A stretch of DNA of 64,000 nucleotides from Crassaminicella thermophila (GCF_008152325.1 NZ_CP042243.1:1369026-1433025), one strand, 5' to 3'; positions 19,232 to 29,958 are shown, numbered from the stretch's first letter. Translations and numbers: made by a program. The notes: a model not told the origin generated them from the letters alone.

Positions 19232-21400
19232 ATGTTAGAAAAGCTATTAGCACAAATTCAGCAATACAATCCAAATAGTGACTTAAGTTTTATTATCAAA
19301 GCGTATAATTTTGCTGAGGCTGCTCATGAAGGACAAGTAAGAAAATCTGGTGAGAAATATTTTGTTCATCCTGTTGAAGTTGCAAAAATATTAGTAGAAC
19401 TTGAAATGGATGATGCAACGATTGCTGCTGGATTACTTCATGATGTTATTGAAGATACAAAATATAGTTATGATGAAATCAAAAATGAATTTGGTGAAGA
19501 AGTGGCTATATTAGTAGAAGGAGTAACAAAGCTTGGGAGATTTTCTTATGAAACAAAAGAAGAAAGACAGGCGGAAAGTCTTAGAAAAATGTTTCTTGCA
19601 ATGGCAAGGGATATTAGGGTTATAATTATAAAACTAGCAGATCGACTGCATAATATGAGAACATTAAAATATATGAATGAAGAGAAGAAAAAAGAAAAAG
19701 CAGAAGAAACTCTTGAAATTTATGCACCAATAGCTCATAGACTAGGAATATCTAAAATAAAATGGGAATTAGAAGATCTATCCTTACGCTATATGGATCC
19801 GGAAGGGTACTATGATTTAGTAGATAAGGTAGCAAAAAAAAGACGCGAAAGGGAAGAGTACATTAATCAGGTTATTAAAGAGTTAAGATTGGCACTAGAA
19901 AATGTGCATATAAAAGGCGAAATTAATGGTAGATCGAAACATTTTTACAGCATTTATAGAAAAATGGTATATAGACATAAGTCTTTTGAAGAAATTTTTG
20001 ATTTAACAGCTGTGAGGATTATTGTTGATACTGTAAAGGATTGTTATGGTGTATTAGGAACTGTTCATACTATGTGGAAACCGATTCCAGGAAGATTTAA
20101 AGATTATATTGCAATGCCAAAGCCAAATATGTATCAATCTCTTCATACTACTGTGATTGGACCTCATGGAGAACCTTTAGAAATTCAAATTAGAACATGG
20201 GACATGCATAGAATAGCAGAGTATGGAATCGCAGCTCATTGGAAGTACAAAGAAGGAAAAACAGGGAAAGATGACCTAGATGACAAATTAAGATGGCTTA
20301 GACAGTTACTAGAATGGCAAAGAGATATGAATGATCCTAAAGAATTTATGGAAAACTTGAAAATTGACTTGTTTACAAATGAGGTTTTTGTTTTTACTCC
20401 TAAAGGAGATGTAATTGATCTTCCAGCCGGATCAACACCGATTGATTTTGCTTATAAAATTCACTCTGCAATTGGAAATAGTTGTATTGGTGCAAAAGTT
20501 GATGGAAGAATTGTGCCGATAGATTATAAATTAAAGAATGGTAATATTGTAGAAATTTTAACATCAAAAAATAGTCATGGTCCTAGTAGAGATTGGCTAA
20601 AATTTGTAAAAAGTACCCAAGCAAAAAACAAGATACGTCAGTGGTTTAAAAAAGAAAGAAAAGAAGAAAATATTGAAAAAGGCAGAGACATGCTTGAAAA
20701 AGAAATTAAAAGAAATGGATTTGAAGTACATGAACTTGCTAAACCTCAATGGTTAAATATTTTAGTAAAAAAATTAAGGTTTAATAGTATAGATGATTTA
20801 TATGCAGCAATAGGTTATGGCGGAATTTTATTAAATCAAGTAATTCCAAAACTAAAACAAATGAATAAAGAGTCACAAAAAGATGAAAAAGTAAATAAAA
20901 ATCTAATAATTACTAAGAACAAACAATATAAACCAAAGCAAATAAGAAAAGACAAACAGGGTGTAAAAGTAAAAGGTATAGATAATATACTTGTGCGATT
21001 TGCAAAATGCTGTACACCAGTTCCAGGAGATGAAATTATAGGATTTATTACAAGAGGGCGAGGAGTTACAATCCATAGGTCAGATTGCGTAAATATATTA
21101 AAAGAAACTGATTCTATAGATAGGTTTATAGAAGTAGAATGGGATGAAGATAGACAAAAAGCATATGAGACTGAAATTCAAATTATATCTATTGATAGAA
21201 AAGGATTATTATCAGAAGTTACAAGTGTTTTATCTGATATAAATTTAACGGTAACAGCAGTGAATGCTAGAACTACTAAGGATAAAATTGCAATTGTTAA
21301 TTTGACGATAGAAATTACAAATGTACAACAATTAGACAAATTGATAAACAAAATAAAATCAATGCAAGGAGTCATGGATGTGCATAGGGTAACGTCTTAG
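19232..21400 (+). CDS. relA: Bifunctional (p)ppGpp synthetase/hydrolase RelA/SpoT
   Basis: Long RSH enzyme of 722 residues that makes and degrades the stringent alarmone. The N-terminal HD hydrolase has [20 protein letters not shown] and [10 protein letters not shown] with its metal-binding His-Asp. The synthetase domain has [28 protein letters not shown] and the [21 protein letters not shown] motif. A TGS domain follows ([19 protein letters not shown]), then a zinc-finger-like region with [15 protein letters not shown] and a C-terminal ACT domain. Both catalytic domains look intact. dtd follows 19 bp downstream, as in Bacillus. Confidence 0.97.
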   Translation: MLEKLLAQIQQYNPNSDLSFIIKAYNFAEAAHEGQVRKSGEKYFVHPVEVAKILVELEMDDATIAAGLLHDVIEDTKYSYDEIKNEFGEEVAILVEGVTKLGRFSYETKEERQAESLRKMFLAMARDIRVIIIKLADRLHNMRTLKYMNEEKKKEKAEETLEIYAPIAHRLGISKIKWELEDLSLRYMDPEGYYDLVDKVAKKRREREEYINQVIKELRLALENVHIKGEINGRSKHFYSIYRKMVYRHKSFEEIFDLTAVRIIVDTVKDCYGVLGTVHTMWKPIPGRFKDYIAMPKPNMYQSLHTTVIGPHGEPLEIQIRTWDMHRIAEYGIAAHWKYKEGKTGKDDLDDKLRWLRQLLEWQRDMNDPKEFMENLKIDLFTNEVFVFTPKGDVIDLPAGSTPIDFAYKIHSAIGNSCIGAKVDGRIVPIDYKLKNGNIVEILTSKNSHGPSRDWLKFVKSTQAKNKIRQWFKKERKEENIEKGRDMLEKEIKRNGFEVHELAKPQWLNILVKKLRFNSIDDLYAAIGYGGILLNQVIPKLKQMNKESQKDEKVNKNLIITKNKQYKPKQIRKDKQGVKVKGIDNILVRFAKCCTPVPGDEIIGFITRGRGVTIHRSDCVNILKETDSIDRFIEVEWDEDRQKAYETEIQIISIDRKGLLSEVTSVLSDINLTVTAVNARTTKDKIAIVNLTIEITNVQQLDKLINKIKSMQGVMDVHRVTS

Positions 21401-21419
21401 TTCAATAAGGAGGTATGAG

Positions 21420-21869
21420 ATGAGAGCAGTTATACAAAGAGTGAAGAATGCAAGTGTTAGTGTAGATAACAATATTACTGGTAAGATAAATAAAGGTCTT
21501 TTAGTATTATTAGGAGTAGAAGAGGAAGATGGAGAAAAAGATCTGAATTATCTAGCTGAAAAAATTGTAAACTTAAGAATATTTGAAGATGAAAATGATA
21601 AGATGAATCTTTCTCTTTTAGATATAGGTGGGGAAATGCTCGTAGTTTCACAGTTTACTTTATTAGGGGACTGTCGTAAAGGAAGAAGGCCTAACTTTAT
21701 GAATGCAGCTAAACCAGAAAAGGCAAATGATCTTTATGTAAAATTTGTTCAAAAGTGCAAAATATATGGAATAAAAGTAGAAACAGGTGTATTCCAAGCT
21801 CATATGGAAGTAAATTTATGTAATGATGGACCAGTTACAATACTAATTGATAGTAAAAAAATTTTTTAG
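21420..21869 (+). CDS. dtd: D-aminoacyl-tRNA deacylase Dtd
   Basis: Removes D-amino acids and glycine mischarged onto tRNA. The 149-residue protein has the family length. It shows [15 protein letters not shown] at the start, the catalytic [17 protein letters not shown] segment, and the cross-subunit motif near the C-terminus (LCNDGPVTI, the N-x-GP variant). GGAGGTATGAG precedes the ATG. It lies between relA and a metallo-hydrolase gene, the usual Firmicutes order. Confidence 0.97.
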   Translation: MRAVIQRVKNASVSVDNNITGKINKGLLVLLGVEEEDGEKDLNYLAEKIVNLRIFEDENDKMNLSLLDIGGEMLVVSQFTLLGDCRKGRRPNFMNAAKPEKANDLYVKFVQKCKIYGIKVETGVFQAHMEVNLCNDGPVTILIDSKKIF

Positions 21870-21881
21870 GAGGAGATAAGC

Positions 21882-22505
21882 ATGATTCTAGAAAGAATTC
21901 CTGCTGGGATTTATGCTGTTAATTGTTTTGTTTTAGCTTGTAAAGATACAAAAAAAGCTTGTGTTATTGATCCAGGTGGAGATGCTGAAGAAATATTAAA
22001 TTATATTAAAAAAAATGATTTGGATTTAGCTTTTATTTTACTTACTCATGCTCATGGAGACCATATTGGTGGAATACCAAAGATAAAGGAAAAGATAGAT
22101 ATTCCTGTTTTGGTTCATGAAGATGATGGATATATGCTTAGTGATGGAAATAAAAATTTGTCAAATTTAATGAGTGGTCCAAATGTGGAGATAGTTGCTG
22201 ATAGATTGCTCAAAGATGGAGAAAGTATTGAACTTGGGAATTTAAAACTTCAAATTATCCATACTCCAGGGCATACTAGAGGAAGTATTTGTATAAAGGT
22301 TGATAATATTTTGTTTACAGGGGATACATTATTTGCAAATTCAATTGGAAGAACAGATTTAGAAGGCGGTTCGTTTGAAAAAATAATTGATTCTATTAAG
22401 AGAAAATTACTTGTGATGGATGATAATATAAAAGTATTGCCAGGACATGGACCTATGTCAACGATAGGAATAGAGAGATTGAATAATCCATTTATAAATA
22501 AGTGA
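21882..22505 (+). CDS. MBL-fold metallo-hydrolase (glyoxalase II-like)
   Basis: Cytosolic zinc hydrolase of 207 residues of the YqgX/GloB-like group. The metal motif THAHGDH gives His56, His58, Asp60 and His61. Other ligands are in HTPGHTRGS, the bridging Asp in LFTGDTLFANSIGRTDL, and the terminal His in LPGHGPMSTIG. Substrate unknown; relatives act on thioesters such as S-lactoylglutathione-like compounds. AGGAGGAGA precedes the ATG 12 bp after dtd, so it belongs to the relA-dtd run. Confidence 0.93.
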   Translation: MILERIPAGIYAVNCFVLACKDTKKACVIDPGGDAEEILNYIKKNDLDLAFILLTHAHGDHIGGIPKIKEKIDIPVLVHEDDGYMLSDGNKNLSNLMSGPNVEIVADRLLKDGESIELGNLKLQIIHTPGHTRGSICIKVDNILFTGDTLFANSIGRTDLEGGSFEKIIDSIKRKLLVMDDNIKVLPGHGPMSTIGIERLNNPFINK

Positions 22506-22573
22506 TAAAATGTATATCTCTGAAGAGTTATGCTAAGAATAACATAAAGTTTAATTCTTCAGGAGGTTTTTCT

Positions 22574-22756
22574 ATGAAAAAAAAAATAGGGAATTATATA
22601 ATGAGAAAAAATATTGCTAGATTAACGGAAATTAATTTTCATGATTTTGTTCATATGGTTCAAGCAGGACTTTGTGATGAAGAAATAGCTGAAGAATTAG
22701 GTGTTCATAAGAGTTATATTGAGAAGTTAAAAAATGAAATGCAGAAGGATTTTTAA
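22574..22756 (+). CDS. Small helix-turn-helix protein
   Basis: A 60-residue protein starting at ATG 22574 behind AGGAGG (22561-22566). Residues about 25-55 (FVHMVQAGLCDEEIAEELGV then HKSYIEKLKNEMQKDF) have the pattern of a small homeodomain-like helix-turn-helix (GLCDEEIAEELGVHKSYIEKL). The N-terminus is lysine/arginine-rich. It is too small to carry an effector domain. It precedes hemZ by 15 bp and is likely co-transcribed. I do not recognise a named family. Confidence 0.65.
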   Translation: MKKKIGNYIMRKNIARLTEINFHDFVHMVQAGLCDEEIAEELGVHKSYIEKLKNEMQKDF

Positions 22757-22771
22757 TATAAGGTGATAGAA

Positions 22772-24262
22772 ATGATAAATATTTTATTAAAAGGACATGA
22801 TTTTAGATATGAAGTTGGAGAATTAATAAAAGTTTTTGTTGGATCTGAAAAGATTAAATTTATTGACAGTGAAGCTTTGGTAGATGACCAAAGCTTTTTG
22901 TTAGTAAACAGTTTTAATAGAGAATATAATAATTTTTCAGTTAGTACAAAAATTATTAAGAATAATAAAATGATTATAGAAAAAAGTATAAATTGTAAAA
23001 TAGAAACGGATAATGAATTGAAAATACGCAAATTAATCAAGCGAAATATTAAGCTTTGTATTTATGACGTACTTAGTGATTTTTATAATACTTCGCCTCC
23101 TTGGGGAATTCTTACTGGTATAAGACCAACAAAAATTGCTTATGAGTTAATGGAACAGGAATTAGATATAAATCAGATTAAGAAAATATTGAAGGACTAT
23201 TATAGGATAAGTGAAGAAAAGATAGATTTAGTTACGAAAATAGTACAAATAGAGAAGCCTATTATATCAAAAAATAATGTAGATACAGTTAGTATATATA
23301 TTAGTATTCCATTTTGTCCAACGAGATGTTTATATTGTTCTTTTCCATCTAATCCATTAGATAAAGGAAAAAACCGTATAGAAGAGTACCTAAAAGCTTT
23401 AATTTATGAAATAAAAGAAACTGGAAAAATATTAAAACAGTTTAATAAAAATGTAGAAACTTTATATATTGGAGGTGGTACTCCAACTGCATTGAATGAT
23501 TTAGAATTAGATATTTTGTTAAAAAAAATTAAAGAATATATTGATTTAAGATGGGTAAAAGAAATAACTGTTGAAGCAGGTAGGCCAGATACAATTACAA
23601 AGAAAAAATTGATGGTTTTAAAGAAACATGGTGTAAATAGGATCAGCATTAACCCTCAAACAATGAATCAAAAAACATTAAGTATTATTGGAAGATCGCA
23701 TGAACCTGAAGATATTGTTAGTGCTTATGAATTAGCAAGACAGATTGGTTTTGATACTATAAACATGGATATTATTATAGGATTGCCTGGTGAAAATTGT
23801 AAAATGGTAGAAGAAACTATGAAAAAAATTCAAAGTTTAAATCCAGAAAATCTTACTATACATACTTTAGCAATAAAGAAAACCTCACAGCTAAGAGAGT
23901 ATATAAAGGATTATGCTTTAGTGAAAGAAGATGAAGTAAAGAAAATGTTAGAGATTACAGATAGATATGCAAAAAAGATGGGACTTATACCATATTATAT
24001 GTATAGACAGAAATATATGCTTGGAAATCTTGAAAATATTGGATATGCTAAGCCAGGACATGTCTGTATATATAATGTTCAAATTATTGAAGAAAAACAA
24101 AGTATTATTGCCTTAGGTGCAGGTGCAGTATCTAAAATATATTATCCATTAGAAAATCGATTAGAAAGAGTACCAAATGTAACAAATTTAGAACAATATA
24201 TTTCTAGAGTAGAAGAAATGGTGGATAGAAAAAAGAAGGAAATAGTTAATATTTATATATGA
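22772..24262 (+). CDS. hemZ: Coproporphyrinogen dehydrogenase-like radical SAM enzyme HemZ
   Basis: A 496-residue protein of the HemN/HemZ branch. ATG 22772 is chosen, with AAGGTG 8 bp upstream, rather than GTG 22763. An N-terminal HemZ-specific domain ends near PWGILTGIRPTKIAYELM. The radical SAM motif CPTRCLYC has Cys182, Cys186 and Cys189, followed by YIGGGTPTAL, the SAM-binding region TVEAGRPDTI, RISINPQTMNQKTL, and GLPGE. HemZ is annotated as oxygen-independent coproporphyrinogen oxidase, but in organisms without a heme pathway its true substrate is unclear; no other heme gene is in this window. Confidence 0.9.
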   Translation: MINILLKGHDFRYEVGELIKVFVGSEKIKFIDSEALVDDQSFLLVNSFNREYNNFSVSTKIIKNNKMIIEKSINCKIETDNELKIRKLIKRNIKLCIYDVLSDFYNTSPPWGILTGIRPTKIAYELMEQELDINQIKKILKDYYRISEEKIDLVTKIVQIEKPIISKNNVDTVSIYISIPFCPTRCLYCSFPSNPLDKGKNRIEEYLKALIYEIKETGKILKQFNKNVETLYIGGGTPTALNDLELDILLKKIKEYIDLRWVKEITVEAGRPDTITKKKLMVLKKHGVNRISINPQTMNQKTLSIIGRSHEPEDIVSAYELARQIGFDTINMDIIIGLPGENCKMVEETMKKIQSLNPENLTIHTLAIKKTSQLREYIKDYALVKEDEVKKMLEITDRYAKKMGLIPYYMYRQKYMLGNLENIGYAKPGHVCIYNVQIIEEKQSIIALGAGAVSKIYYPLENRLERVPNVTNLEQYISRVEEMVDRKKKEIVNIYI

Positions 24263-24317
24263 AAAAAATTATTAGAAATAAGGTTTAATATTAAAATGTA
24301 TTACGAACGAAAGTATA

Positions 24318-24346
24318 TTGACAGATAAGAGGTTCTTATTTATAAT
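24318..24346 (+). promoter_or_regulatory. Sigma-A promoter of the hisS-aspS T-box transcript
   Basis: Perfect TTGACA (24318-24323), a 17-bp spacer, perfect TATAAT (24341-24346). Transcription should start near 24353, just ahead of the T-box stem I. Confidence 0.88.
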
Positions 24347-24352
24347 AATAGA

Positions 24353-24598
24353 CAATTATATATGGTATATGCAATGATAAGGAAGAGTAAATATAATACT
24401 ATTTTCAGCGAGTTGAGAATTGGTGAGAGCTCAATAATAAAGGTTATATTGAAGACACCTTTGAGCAGATTATCTGAAAATTTAGTAAGGTAATACGTAT
24501 TTCGGCGTTAACGAAAGAAAGAGGTTTTTCAATTAGGGTGGCACCGCGGGATATATTACTTCTCGTCCCTGTCAATAATAGGGATGGAGAAGTTTTTT
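24353..24598 (+). promoter_or_regulatory. T-box riboswitch of hisS-aspS
   Basis: tRNA-sensing leader. The conserved T-box sequence GGGTGGCACCGCGGG is at 24536-24550, with the TGG that pairs with the tRNA acceptor end. The alternative terminator is the stem 24558-24570 with 24580-24593 followed by six T. The specifier side of stem I reads GAAGACACCTTTGAG (24451-24465), holding the His codon CAC at 24456-24458 and, overlapping by one base, the Asp codon GAC at 24454-24456. Uncharged tRNA would stabilise the antiterminator and allow hisS-aspS expression. Confidence 0.92.
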
Positions 24599-24631
24599 GT
24601 ATTTTTTATAATAACAAAAGGAGGTATGTTT

Positions 24632-25891
24632 ATGCTAACTAAAGCACCAAGAGGAACAAAGGATGTTTTACCATCAGAGGTATATAAATGGCATTATGTA
24701 GAAAAAATATTTAGAAGCGTTTGTGACAAATTTGGATATAGAGAAATAAGAACACCAATTTTTGAGCATACAGAATTATTTAAGCGTGGAGTGGGTGAAA
24801 CTACTGATATTGTTCAAAAGGAAATGTATTCGTTTGAAGATAATGGAGGAAGAAATATTACATTAAAGCCTGAAGGAACTGCTCCAGTAGTAAGATCTTT
24901 TATTGAAAATAAACTATATGCAGATGCACAACCAACAAAACTTTACTACATAACACCATGCTTTAGGTATGAAAGACCACAAGCAGGAAGATTGCGAGCA
25001 TTTCATCAATTTGGTGTTGAAGTTTTTGGAACAACAAATCCTTCTGTTGATGCAGAAGTAATCGGTATAGCTATGGCTTTTTATAAAGAACTTGGAATAT
25101 CAAATTTGGAACTTAGAATTAATAGTATTGGATGTACTGAATGTAGATCAAAGTATAATCAAATATTAAAAACATACTTAAAAGAGAAGCTACCAAAGCT
25201 TTGTAAAACTTGTAATAATCGATATGAACGAAATCCAATGCGCATTATTGACTGTAAGGTAGAAAGTTGTAAAGAACAACTTAAGGATGTACCGTTGATG
25301 ATTGATTATATATGTGATGAGTGTAAAGAAGATTTTGAAAAATTAAAGGAAAACTTATCGCTTATGGACATAGAGTACATTATAGATCCTAATATAGTAA
25401 GAGGACTTGATTATTATACAAAAACAGCCTTTGAGATTGTTTCAAATGAAATAGGAGCACAAGGAACAGTATGCGGAGGCGGTAGATATGATGGATTAGT
25501 AGAAGAATTAGGTGGACCTAAAACACCTGGAATAGGTTTTGGAATGGGAATAGAGAGACTTTTATTGACATTAAAAAATAATCAAATAGAAATTCCAAAA
25601 CCAGAAGGGCTGGATATATTTATAGCAACTATTGGAGAAAGAGGTGCAAAAGAAGCAATAAAATTGCTACATAAGTTAAGATTAGAAGGAATTTCTGCAG
25701 ACAAAGATCATTTAGAAAGAAGTTTGAAAGCTCAATTTAAATATGCAAATAAATTAGATGCATCCTATACAATTGTAATTGGGGATGACGAATTAGATAA
25801 GGACATAGTAACGCTAAAAAATATGAAATCAGGTGAACAAATAGAAATTAATCTTAGCAACATAATAGCAGAACTAAAAAGTAGACTATAA
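24632..25891 (+). CDS. hisS: Histidyl-tRNA synthetase
   Basis: Class II synthetase of 419 residues charging tRNA-His. The start ATG 24632 is 7 bp after AAAGGAGG; ATG 24626 is too close to that site. Motif 1 lies around [17 protein letters not shown], motif 2 around [20 protein letters not shown]. The HisRS signatures are [14 protein letters not shown] and a GGGRYDGL loop, then motif 3 [13 protein letters not shown]. The C-terminal anticodon domain starts at [11 protein letters not shown]. Controlled by the T-box upstream and followed 23 bp later by aspS. Confidence 0.97.
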   Translation: MLTKAPRGTKDVLPSEVYKWHYVEKIFRSVCDKFGYREIRTPIFEHTELFKRGVGETTDIVQKEMYSFEDNGGRNITLKPEGTAPVVRSFIENKLYADAQPTKLYYITPCFRYERPQAGRLRAFHQFGVEVFGTTNPSVDAEVIGIAMAFYKELGISNLELRINSIGCTECRSKYNQILKTYLKEKLPKLCKTCNNRYERNPMRIIDCKVESCKEQLKDVPLMIDYICDECKEDFEKLKENLSLMDIEYIIDPNIVRGLDYYTKTAFEIVSNEIGAQGTVCGGGRYDGLVEELGGPKTPGIGFGMGIERLLLTLKNNQIEIPKPEGLDIFIATIGERGAKEAIKLLHKLRLEGISADKDHLERSLKAQFKYANKLDASYTIVIGDDELDKDIVTLKNMKSGEQIEINLSNIIAELKSRL

Positions 25892-25914
25892 TTAGAAACA
25901 TAGGAGGAAATATT

Positions 25915-27690
25915 ATGGCAGAATCTTTAGGAAATATGAAGAGAACACACATGTGTGGTACATTAAGAACAAGCAATATAGGTAATGAAGTAGTATTAAT
26001 GGGTTGGGTTCAAAAAAGACGTGACTTAGGAGGACTAATATTTACAGACTTAAGAGACAGATCTGGTATTGCTCAAATTGTATTTGATAAGGATGTTTCA
26101 GAAGAGGCATTTATAAAGGCAGAAAAAATTAGAGGAGAATATGTAATAGGGATTAGAGGAAAAGTAAGAAAGAGAGAATCTATAAATCCAAATTTACCAA
26201 CTGGAGAAATTGAAGTATTTGTTGAAGAGTTAAAAATATTTTCACAAGCAAAAACACCACCTATTTACATTGAAGATGAAGACGAAGTTTCAGAAAATCT
26301 GAGATTAAAGTATAGGTATCTTGATTTAAGAAAGCCTAAGATGCAAAAGAATTTAATGTTCAGACACAAAATGGCAAAAATCACCAGAGATTTTCTTGAT
26401 GAGAATGGTTTTGCTGAAATTGAAACACCGATGCTTACAAAACCTACACCTGAGGGAGCAAGAGATTATCTAGTACCAAGTAGAGTAAATCCAGGAAAAT
26501 TTTATGCTCTTCCTCAATCACCACAATTGTTTAAGCAGTTATTGATGGTATCTGGTATGGATAGATATTTTCAAATTGTAAAATGCTTTAGAGATGAAGA
26601 TTTAAGAGCAGATAGACAGCCAGAATTTACGCAAATTGATATTGAAATGTCATTTGTGGATATTGATGATGTATTATCCTTAAATGAAAAATTAATCCAA
26701 AAAATATTTAAAGAGATGCTAAACGTGGATATTGAGCTTCCGTTGCAAAGGATGTCTTATAAAGAAGCTATGGAAAGATATGGCTCAGATAAACCAGATA
26801 TTAGATTTGGATTTGAATTAAAGTGTATTAACGATATTGTAAAAAACTGCGAATTCAAAGTATTTAGTGCTACAGTTGAAAATAGCGGAGATGTTCGAGG
26901 TATTAATATAAATGGATATGCTGATGCGTTTAGTAGAAAAAATATATCAAAATTAGAAGAATATGTTAAGACTTATGGAGCAAAAGGCTTAGCATGGATA
27001 AAAGTTACAAATGAAGGTGTAAATTCTCCAATAGCGAAATTTTTCAGTGATGAAGAAATGAAAAAAATTATTGAAAGATTTCAAGCAAAGGAAGGAGATT
27101 TAATACTACTTGTAGCAGATAAGCCAAAGGTTGTATTTGATGCATTGGGCCATTTAAGGGTAGAGATAGCAAAAAAATTAGATATTTTAGATAAAAATGA
27201 ATATAAACTTCTTTGGATAACAGATTTTCCATTGTTTGAATATGATGAGGAAGAAAAAAGATATGTTGCAAAACATCATCCATTTACTTCACCAATGGAA
27301 GAAGATATTGATTTATTGGAAACTGAACCATATAAAGTAAGAGCAAAAGCGTATGATATTGTTCTTAATGGTATAGAAATTGGTGGAGGTAGTATTAGAA
27401 TCCATGATAGTGAATTGCAGCAGAAAATGTTTAAAGCTTTAGGTTTTTCGCAAGAAGAGGCATGGGAAAAATTTGGATTTTTATTGGAAGCTTTTCAGTA
27501 TGGAACACCTCCACATGGAGGTATAGCGTATGGATTAGATAGGTTTGTAATGCTACTTACAGGAAATGATAGCATTAGAGAAGTAATTGCATTTCCAAAA
27601 ACACAAAATGCTTCCTCACCTATGACAGAGGATCCGTCAACTGTAGACAAGAGACAATTAGAAGAATTACATATTCAAATTGTTGAATAA
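25915..27690 (+). CDS. aspS: Aspartyl-tRNA synthetase (bacterial type)
   Basis: Class IIb synthetase of 591 residues. An N-terminal OB-fold anticodon domain ([20 protein letters not shown]) is followed by motif 1 in the [19 protein letters not shown] region, motif 2 in [20 protein letters not shown], a bacterial-specific GAD insertion, and motif 3 [15 protein letters not shown]. The bacterial insertion and length distinguish it from archaeal AspRS. AGGAGGAAA precedes the ATG. It shares the hisS T-box transcript, ended by a hairpin at 27701. Confidence 0.97.
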   Translation: MAESLGNMKRTHMCGTLRTSNIGNEVVLMGWVQKRRDLGGLIFTDLRDRSGIAQIVFDKDVSEEAFIKAEKIRGEYVIGIRGKVRKRESINPNLPTGEIEVFVEELKIFSQAKTPPIYIEDEDEVSENLRLKYRYLDLRKPKMQKNLMFRHKMAKITRDFLDENGFAEIETPMLTKPTPEGARDYLVPSRVNPGKFYALPQSPQLFKQLLMVSGMDRYFQIVKCFRDEDLRADRQPEFTQIDIEMSFVDIDDVLSLNEKLIQKIFKEMLNVDIELPLQRMSYKEAMERYGSDKPDIRFGFELKCINDIVKNCEFKVFSATVENSGDVRGININGYADAFSRKNISKLEEYVKTYGAKGLAWIKVTNEGVNSPIAKFFSDEEMKKIIERFQAKEGDLILLVADKPKVVFDALGHLRVEIAKKLDILDKNEYKLLWITDFPLFEYDEEEKRYVAKHHPFTSPMEEDIDLLETEPYKVRAKAYDIVLNGIEIGGGSIRIHDSELQQKMFKALGFSQEEAWEKFGFLLEAFQYGTPPHGGIAYGLDRFVMLLTGNDSIREVIAFPKTQNASSPMTEDPSTVDKRQLEELHIQIVE

Positions 27691-27700
27691 AAAAAAGTAT

Positions 27701-27728
27701 AGAGTGCATTTTGGCACTCTCTTTCTTT
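27701..27728 (+). terminator. Terminator after hisS-aspS
   Basis: A 7-bp perfect stem, 27701-27707 (AGAGTGC) pairing with 27714-27720, followed by CTTTCTTTC. Confidence 0.8.
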
Positions 27729-27795
27729 CATTATTTGAAATATTTGTTTATTGTATACGAAAAATAGGCTATAATGGATGTAAGAGGTGAATTTT

Positions 27796-28224
27796 ATGAT
27801 TCAAGTAGGAAAAGTAGTTGAAATTTTAGATAGTAAAAGAGCGAAAGTTTTGATGCGAAAGCATGCTGCGTGTGGAGAATGTGGAGCATGCCAGCATGGG
27901 GATGAAAATATGAATCTAAATATTATAGCTGTTAATGAAATAAATGCAGAAGTTGGAGATATAGTTGAAGTAAATATGGAAACACAGAATGTTTTAGGAG
28001 CAGCTTTTATTGTTTATGTAATTCCATTATTCGCAATGATTTTAGGTATTGGTATAGGTAGTTATTTATTTAAGAAAATGGGGGTTACAGTAAATTTGGA
28101 GATTTATGCAATATGCCTTGGCTTTGTTTTAACTGCTATAGCATATTTAGCTATTAAGTCACGTGAAGGATCTTTTAAAAAGGATAAAAGATATATGCCT
28201 GTAATATCAAAAATTTTAGATTAA
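27796..28224 (+). CDS. RseC/SoxR-reducing-system family membrane protein
   Basis: A 142-residue protein. ATG 27796 lies 8 bp after GAGG and is preferred over GTG 27787. An N-terminal domain with the cysteine motif CGECGAC (Cys26, Cys29, Cys32) precedes two TM segments (about residues 70-92 and 100-120). This matches RseC/RsxC-associated proteins, which in Gammaproteobacteria affect SoxR reduction and sigma-E; in Clostridia they usually accompany Rnf or redox genes. Next to trxA, a redox role is reasonable. No Rnf genes are in the window. Confidence 0.85.
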   Translation: MIQVGKVVEILDSKRAKVLMRKHAACGECGACQHGDENMNLNIIAVNEINAEVGDIVEVNMETQNVLGAAFIVYVIPLFAMILGIGIGSYLFKKMGVTVNLEIYAICLGFVLTAIAYLAIKSREGSFKKDKRYMPVISKILD

Positions 28225-28256
28225 CTCTAATAATAAGCATTTCAAGGGGGGGTAAT

Positions 28257-28586
28257 ATGGGAAACGAGAATATTGTAATACTAAGTGCTGATAACTTTGA
28301 AGATGAAGTATTAAAGTCTAAGAATCCTGTAGTAGTAGATTTTTATGCTGACTGGTGTGGGCCATGTCAAGTAGTAGGGCCTATTATGGATGAGTTAGCA
28401 AATGAGTTAGAAGGAAAAGTGAAAATTTGCAAGGTAAATGTAGATGGGCAGACAGAATTAGCAAGGAAATTTAAAGTAATGAGTATTCCTACCATATTAT
28501 TTTATAAAAACGGAGAACAAGTAAATAGAGTAACAGGTGCTTCATCAAAAAATGAATTTATGAATCTAATTTATAAAATGCTATAG
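28257..28586 (+). CDS. trxA: Thioredoxin
   Basis: Cytosolic dithiol reductase of 109 residues. The active site WCGPC (Cys34, Cys37), the cis-Pro segment MSIPTILFYKNG, and the full thioredoxin fold are present. A long G-run site (AAGGGGGGG) precedes the ATG. Clostridial amino-acid fermenters use thioredoxin with selenoprotein reductases for glycine or proline, but none is in this window. It is convergent with the exporter genes, sharing a hairpin. Confidence 0.95.
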   Translation: MGNENIVILSADNFEDEVLKSKNPVVVDFYADWCGPCQVVGPIMDELANELEGKVKICKVNVDGQTELARKFKVMSIPTILFYKNGEQVNRVTGASSKNEFMNLIYKML

Positions 28587-28620
28587 AGACTCATACCGAG
28601 TCTCTAATGTTTTTTCTTTT
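28584..28620 (+). terminator. Terminator after trxA, between convergent genes
   Basis: A 9-bp perfect stem, 28584-28592 pairing with 28598-28606, with T-rich sequence TGTTTTTTCTTTTT after it. It overlaps both the trxA stop and the end of the minus-strand gene. Confidence 0.85.
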
Positions 28621-29056
28621 TGAATAATTGTGTTTTTGCTTTAAAAATCATACGTGTTATTGATGATATGATTAAAATTGCTGCAGCAATACCGCCAGCT
28701 ACAAATATGGTTTCACTTCCTATAGAAGCAAATCTATTAAAATCTTTTTCAATGACTGCAAGCATGGTATAATACATTCCAGCTCCAGGGACTAAGGGGA
28801 TAATACCAGGAATAATAAAAACGGTTACTGTTTCTTTAAATATTCTAGCAAATATTTCACTAATGATAGCTACGATACATGCACCTATAGAGGATGCTGC
28901 GACGAGTGAATGAAAATATTGGTTTGAATATATAAAAGCCATCCAACCAATAGCACCAACAAATGAGGCCTTAACGATTGCTTTTTTAGGGATATTAAAT
29001 AATATAGAAAATCCAACGGTTGCTAGAAAAGAAGAAATATATTGTAAAAACATCAT
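28604..29056 (-). CDS. Threonine/serine exporter family, C-terminal half (DUF3815-like)
   Basis: Integral membrane protein of 150 residues with four to five TM segments. It contains GAIGWMAFIY and FIIPGIIPLVPGAGMYYTML, the latter a ThrE_2/YjjB-type signature. It corresponds to the C-terminal half of single-chain ThrE exporters, and its start overlaps the stop of the partner gene by 4 bp (ATGA), so the two halves are translationally coupled. Predicted substrates are threonine and serine; the glyA gene next door fits serine/glycine metabolism, but transport is inferred only from family. Confidence 0.88.
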   Translation of the reverse strand: MMFLQYISSFLATVGFSILFNIPKKAIVKASFVGAIGWMAFIYSNQYFHSLVAASSIGACIVAIISEIFARIFKETVTVFIIPGIIPLVPGAGMYYTMLAVIEKDFNRFASIGSETIFVAGGIAAAILIISSITRMIFKAKTQLFKKKKH

Positions 29057-29832
29057 AATATACCTCCGAATATGTATAACCAGAAATTCATAACAGTACC
29101 TACTCCTACAGCTATTGCTACGGCAATGATAATTGCTTCGCCTGACCTAGCTGTACCAGATAGCAAATCACCAGATATATAATCTCTTACGGCATTTGTT
29201 ATGGCAACACCAGGAACTAAAATCATAATTGAACTAATAATGATCTTATCAATATTTATTCCTAAGTGTATATTTATTGATAAAATAGCTAATAAAGCAG
29301 TAATAGTTCCGCCAATAGCATTTTGAATAAATAAATTTGAATCTAGGTTTTCAACAAATGATACTGCAATATAAACAAAAATGGAGATAAAAAAAGAACA
29401 AATAATATCATTGTATGTTGCACCTAATAAGACAGCAAAAAAAGCAGAAGCGATACCAGCACTAATAGCTTTTAATAGTTTTGAATATTTAGGGAGATTA
29501 TCAATATTTCTTAAAATTTCCATACCTTCTTCAACGGATATATAAGATGTAGCAAGTTTACGAGAAAAATTATTGACTTGAGAAACTTTATTTAAGTCAA
29601 TGGTTCTTGTTTTTATTCTTTTAATAAACGCATTTGTTTCAGTATCATCATTACTATCAACAGAAATAAAAATACCAGTAGGTGTTACAAAAGATTCTAC
29701 ATATGGAATATGATAAGCCTTGCATATTCGAATAATGGTATCTTCTACTCGATAAGTTTCTGCTCCATTTTTAAGCATGATTTCTCCTGCATAGAGTGCT
29801 AGAGTAAGAATATTTTTCTTTTTAGTACGCAT
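29053..29832 (-). CDS. Threonine/serine exporter family, N-terminal half (DUF1212-like)
   Basis: A 259-residue membrane protein like YjjP/ThrE. The cytoplasmic N-terminal part has the family signature LYAGEIMLKNGAETYRVEDT and FVTPTGIFISV; five TM segments follow from about residue 118, including ILVPGVAITNAVRDYISGDL. It is the first gene of a two-gene minus-strand operon. GGAGTG precedes its ATG on the minus strand. Confidence 0.9.
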   Translation of the reverse strand: MRTKKKNILTLALYAGEIMLKNGAETYRVEDTIIRICKAYHIPYVESFVTPTGIFISVDSNDDTETNAFIKRIKTRTIDLNKVSQVNNFSRKLATSYISVEEGMEILRNIDNLPKYSKLLKAISAGIASAFFAVLLGATYNDIICSFFISIFVYIAVSFVENLDSNLFIQNAIGGTITALLAILSINIHLGINIDKIIISSIMILVPGVAITNAVRDYISGDLLSGTARSGEAIIIAVAIAVGVGTVMNFWLYIFGGIL

Positions 29833-29865
29833 GTTTAATCACTCCTTTACAGCAAAACAAAATCA

Positions 29866-29894
29866 ATTATATCAGAATAAAAATTAGGTTACAA
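29866..29894 (-). promoter_or_regulatory. Sigma-A promoter of the ThrE-type exporter operon
   Basis: On the minus strand TTGTAA (29894-29889), a 17-bp spacer, TATAAT (29871-29866), about 34 bp before the start codon. Confidence 0.7.
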
Positions 29895-29958
29895 TATGAT
29901 ATAGATGAAGATTTATTATTTTAAACGTTAACTTTTTATTATTGTTTTAATACAAAGC

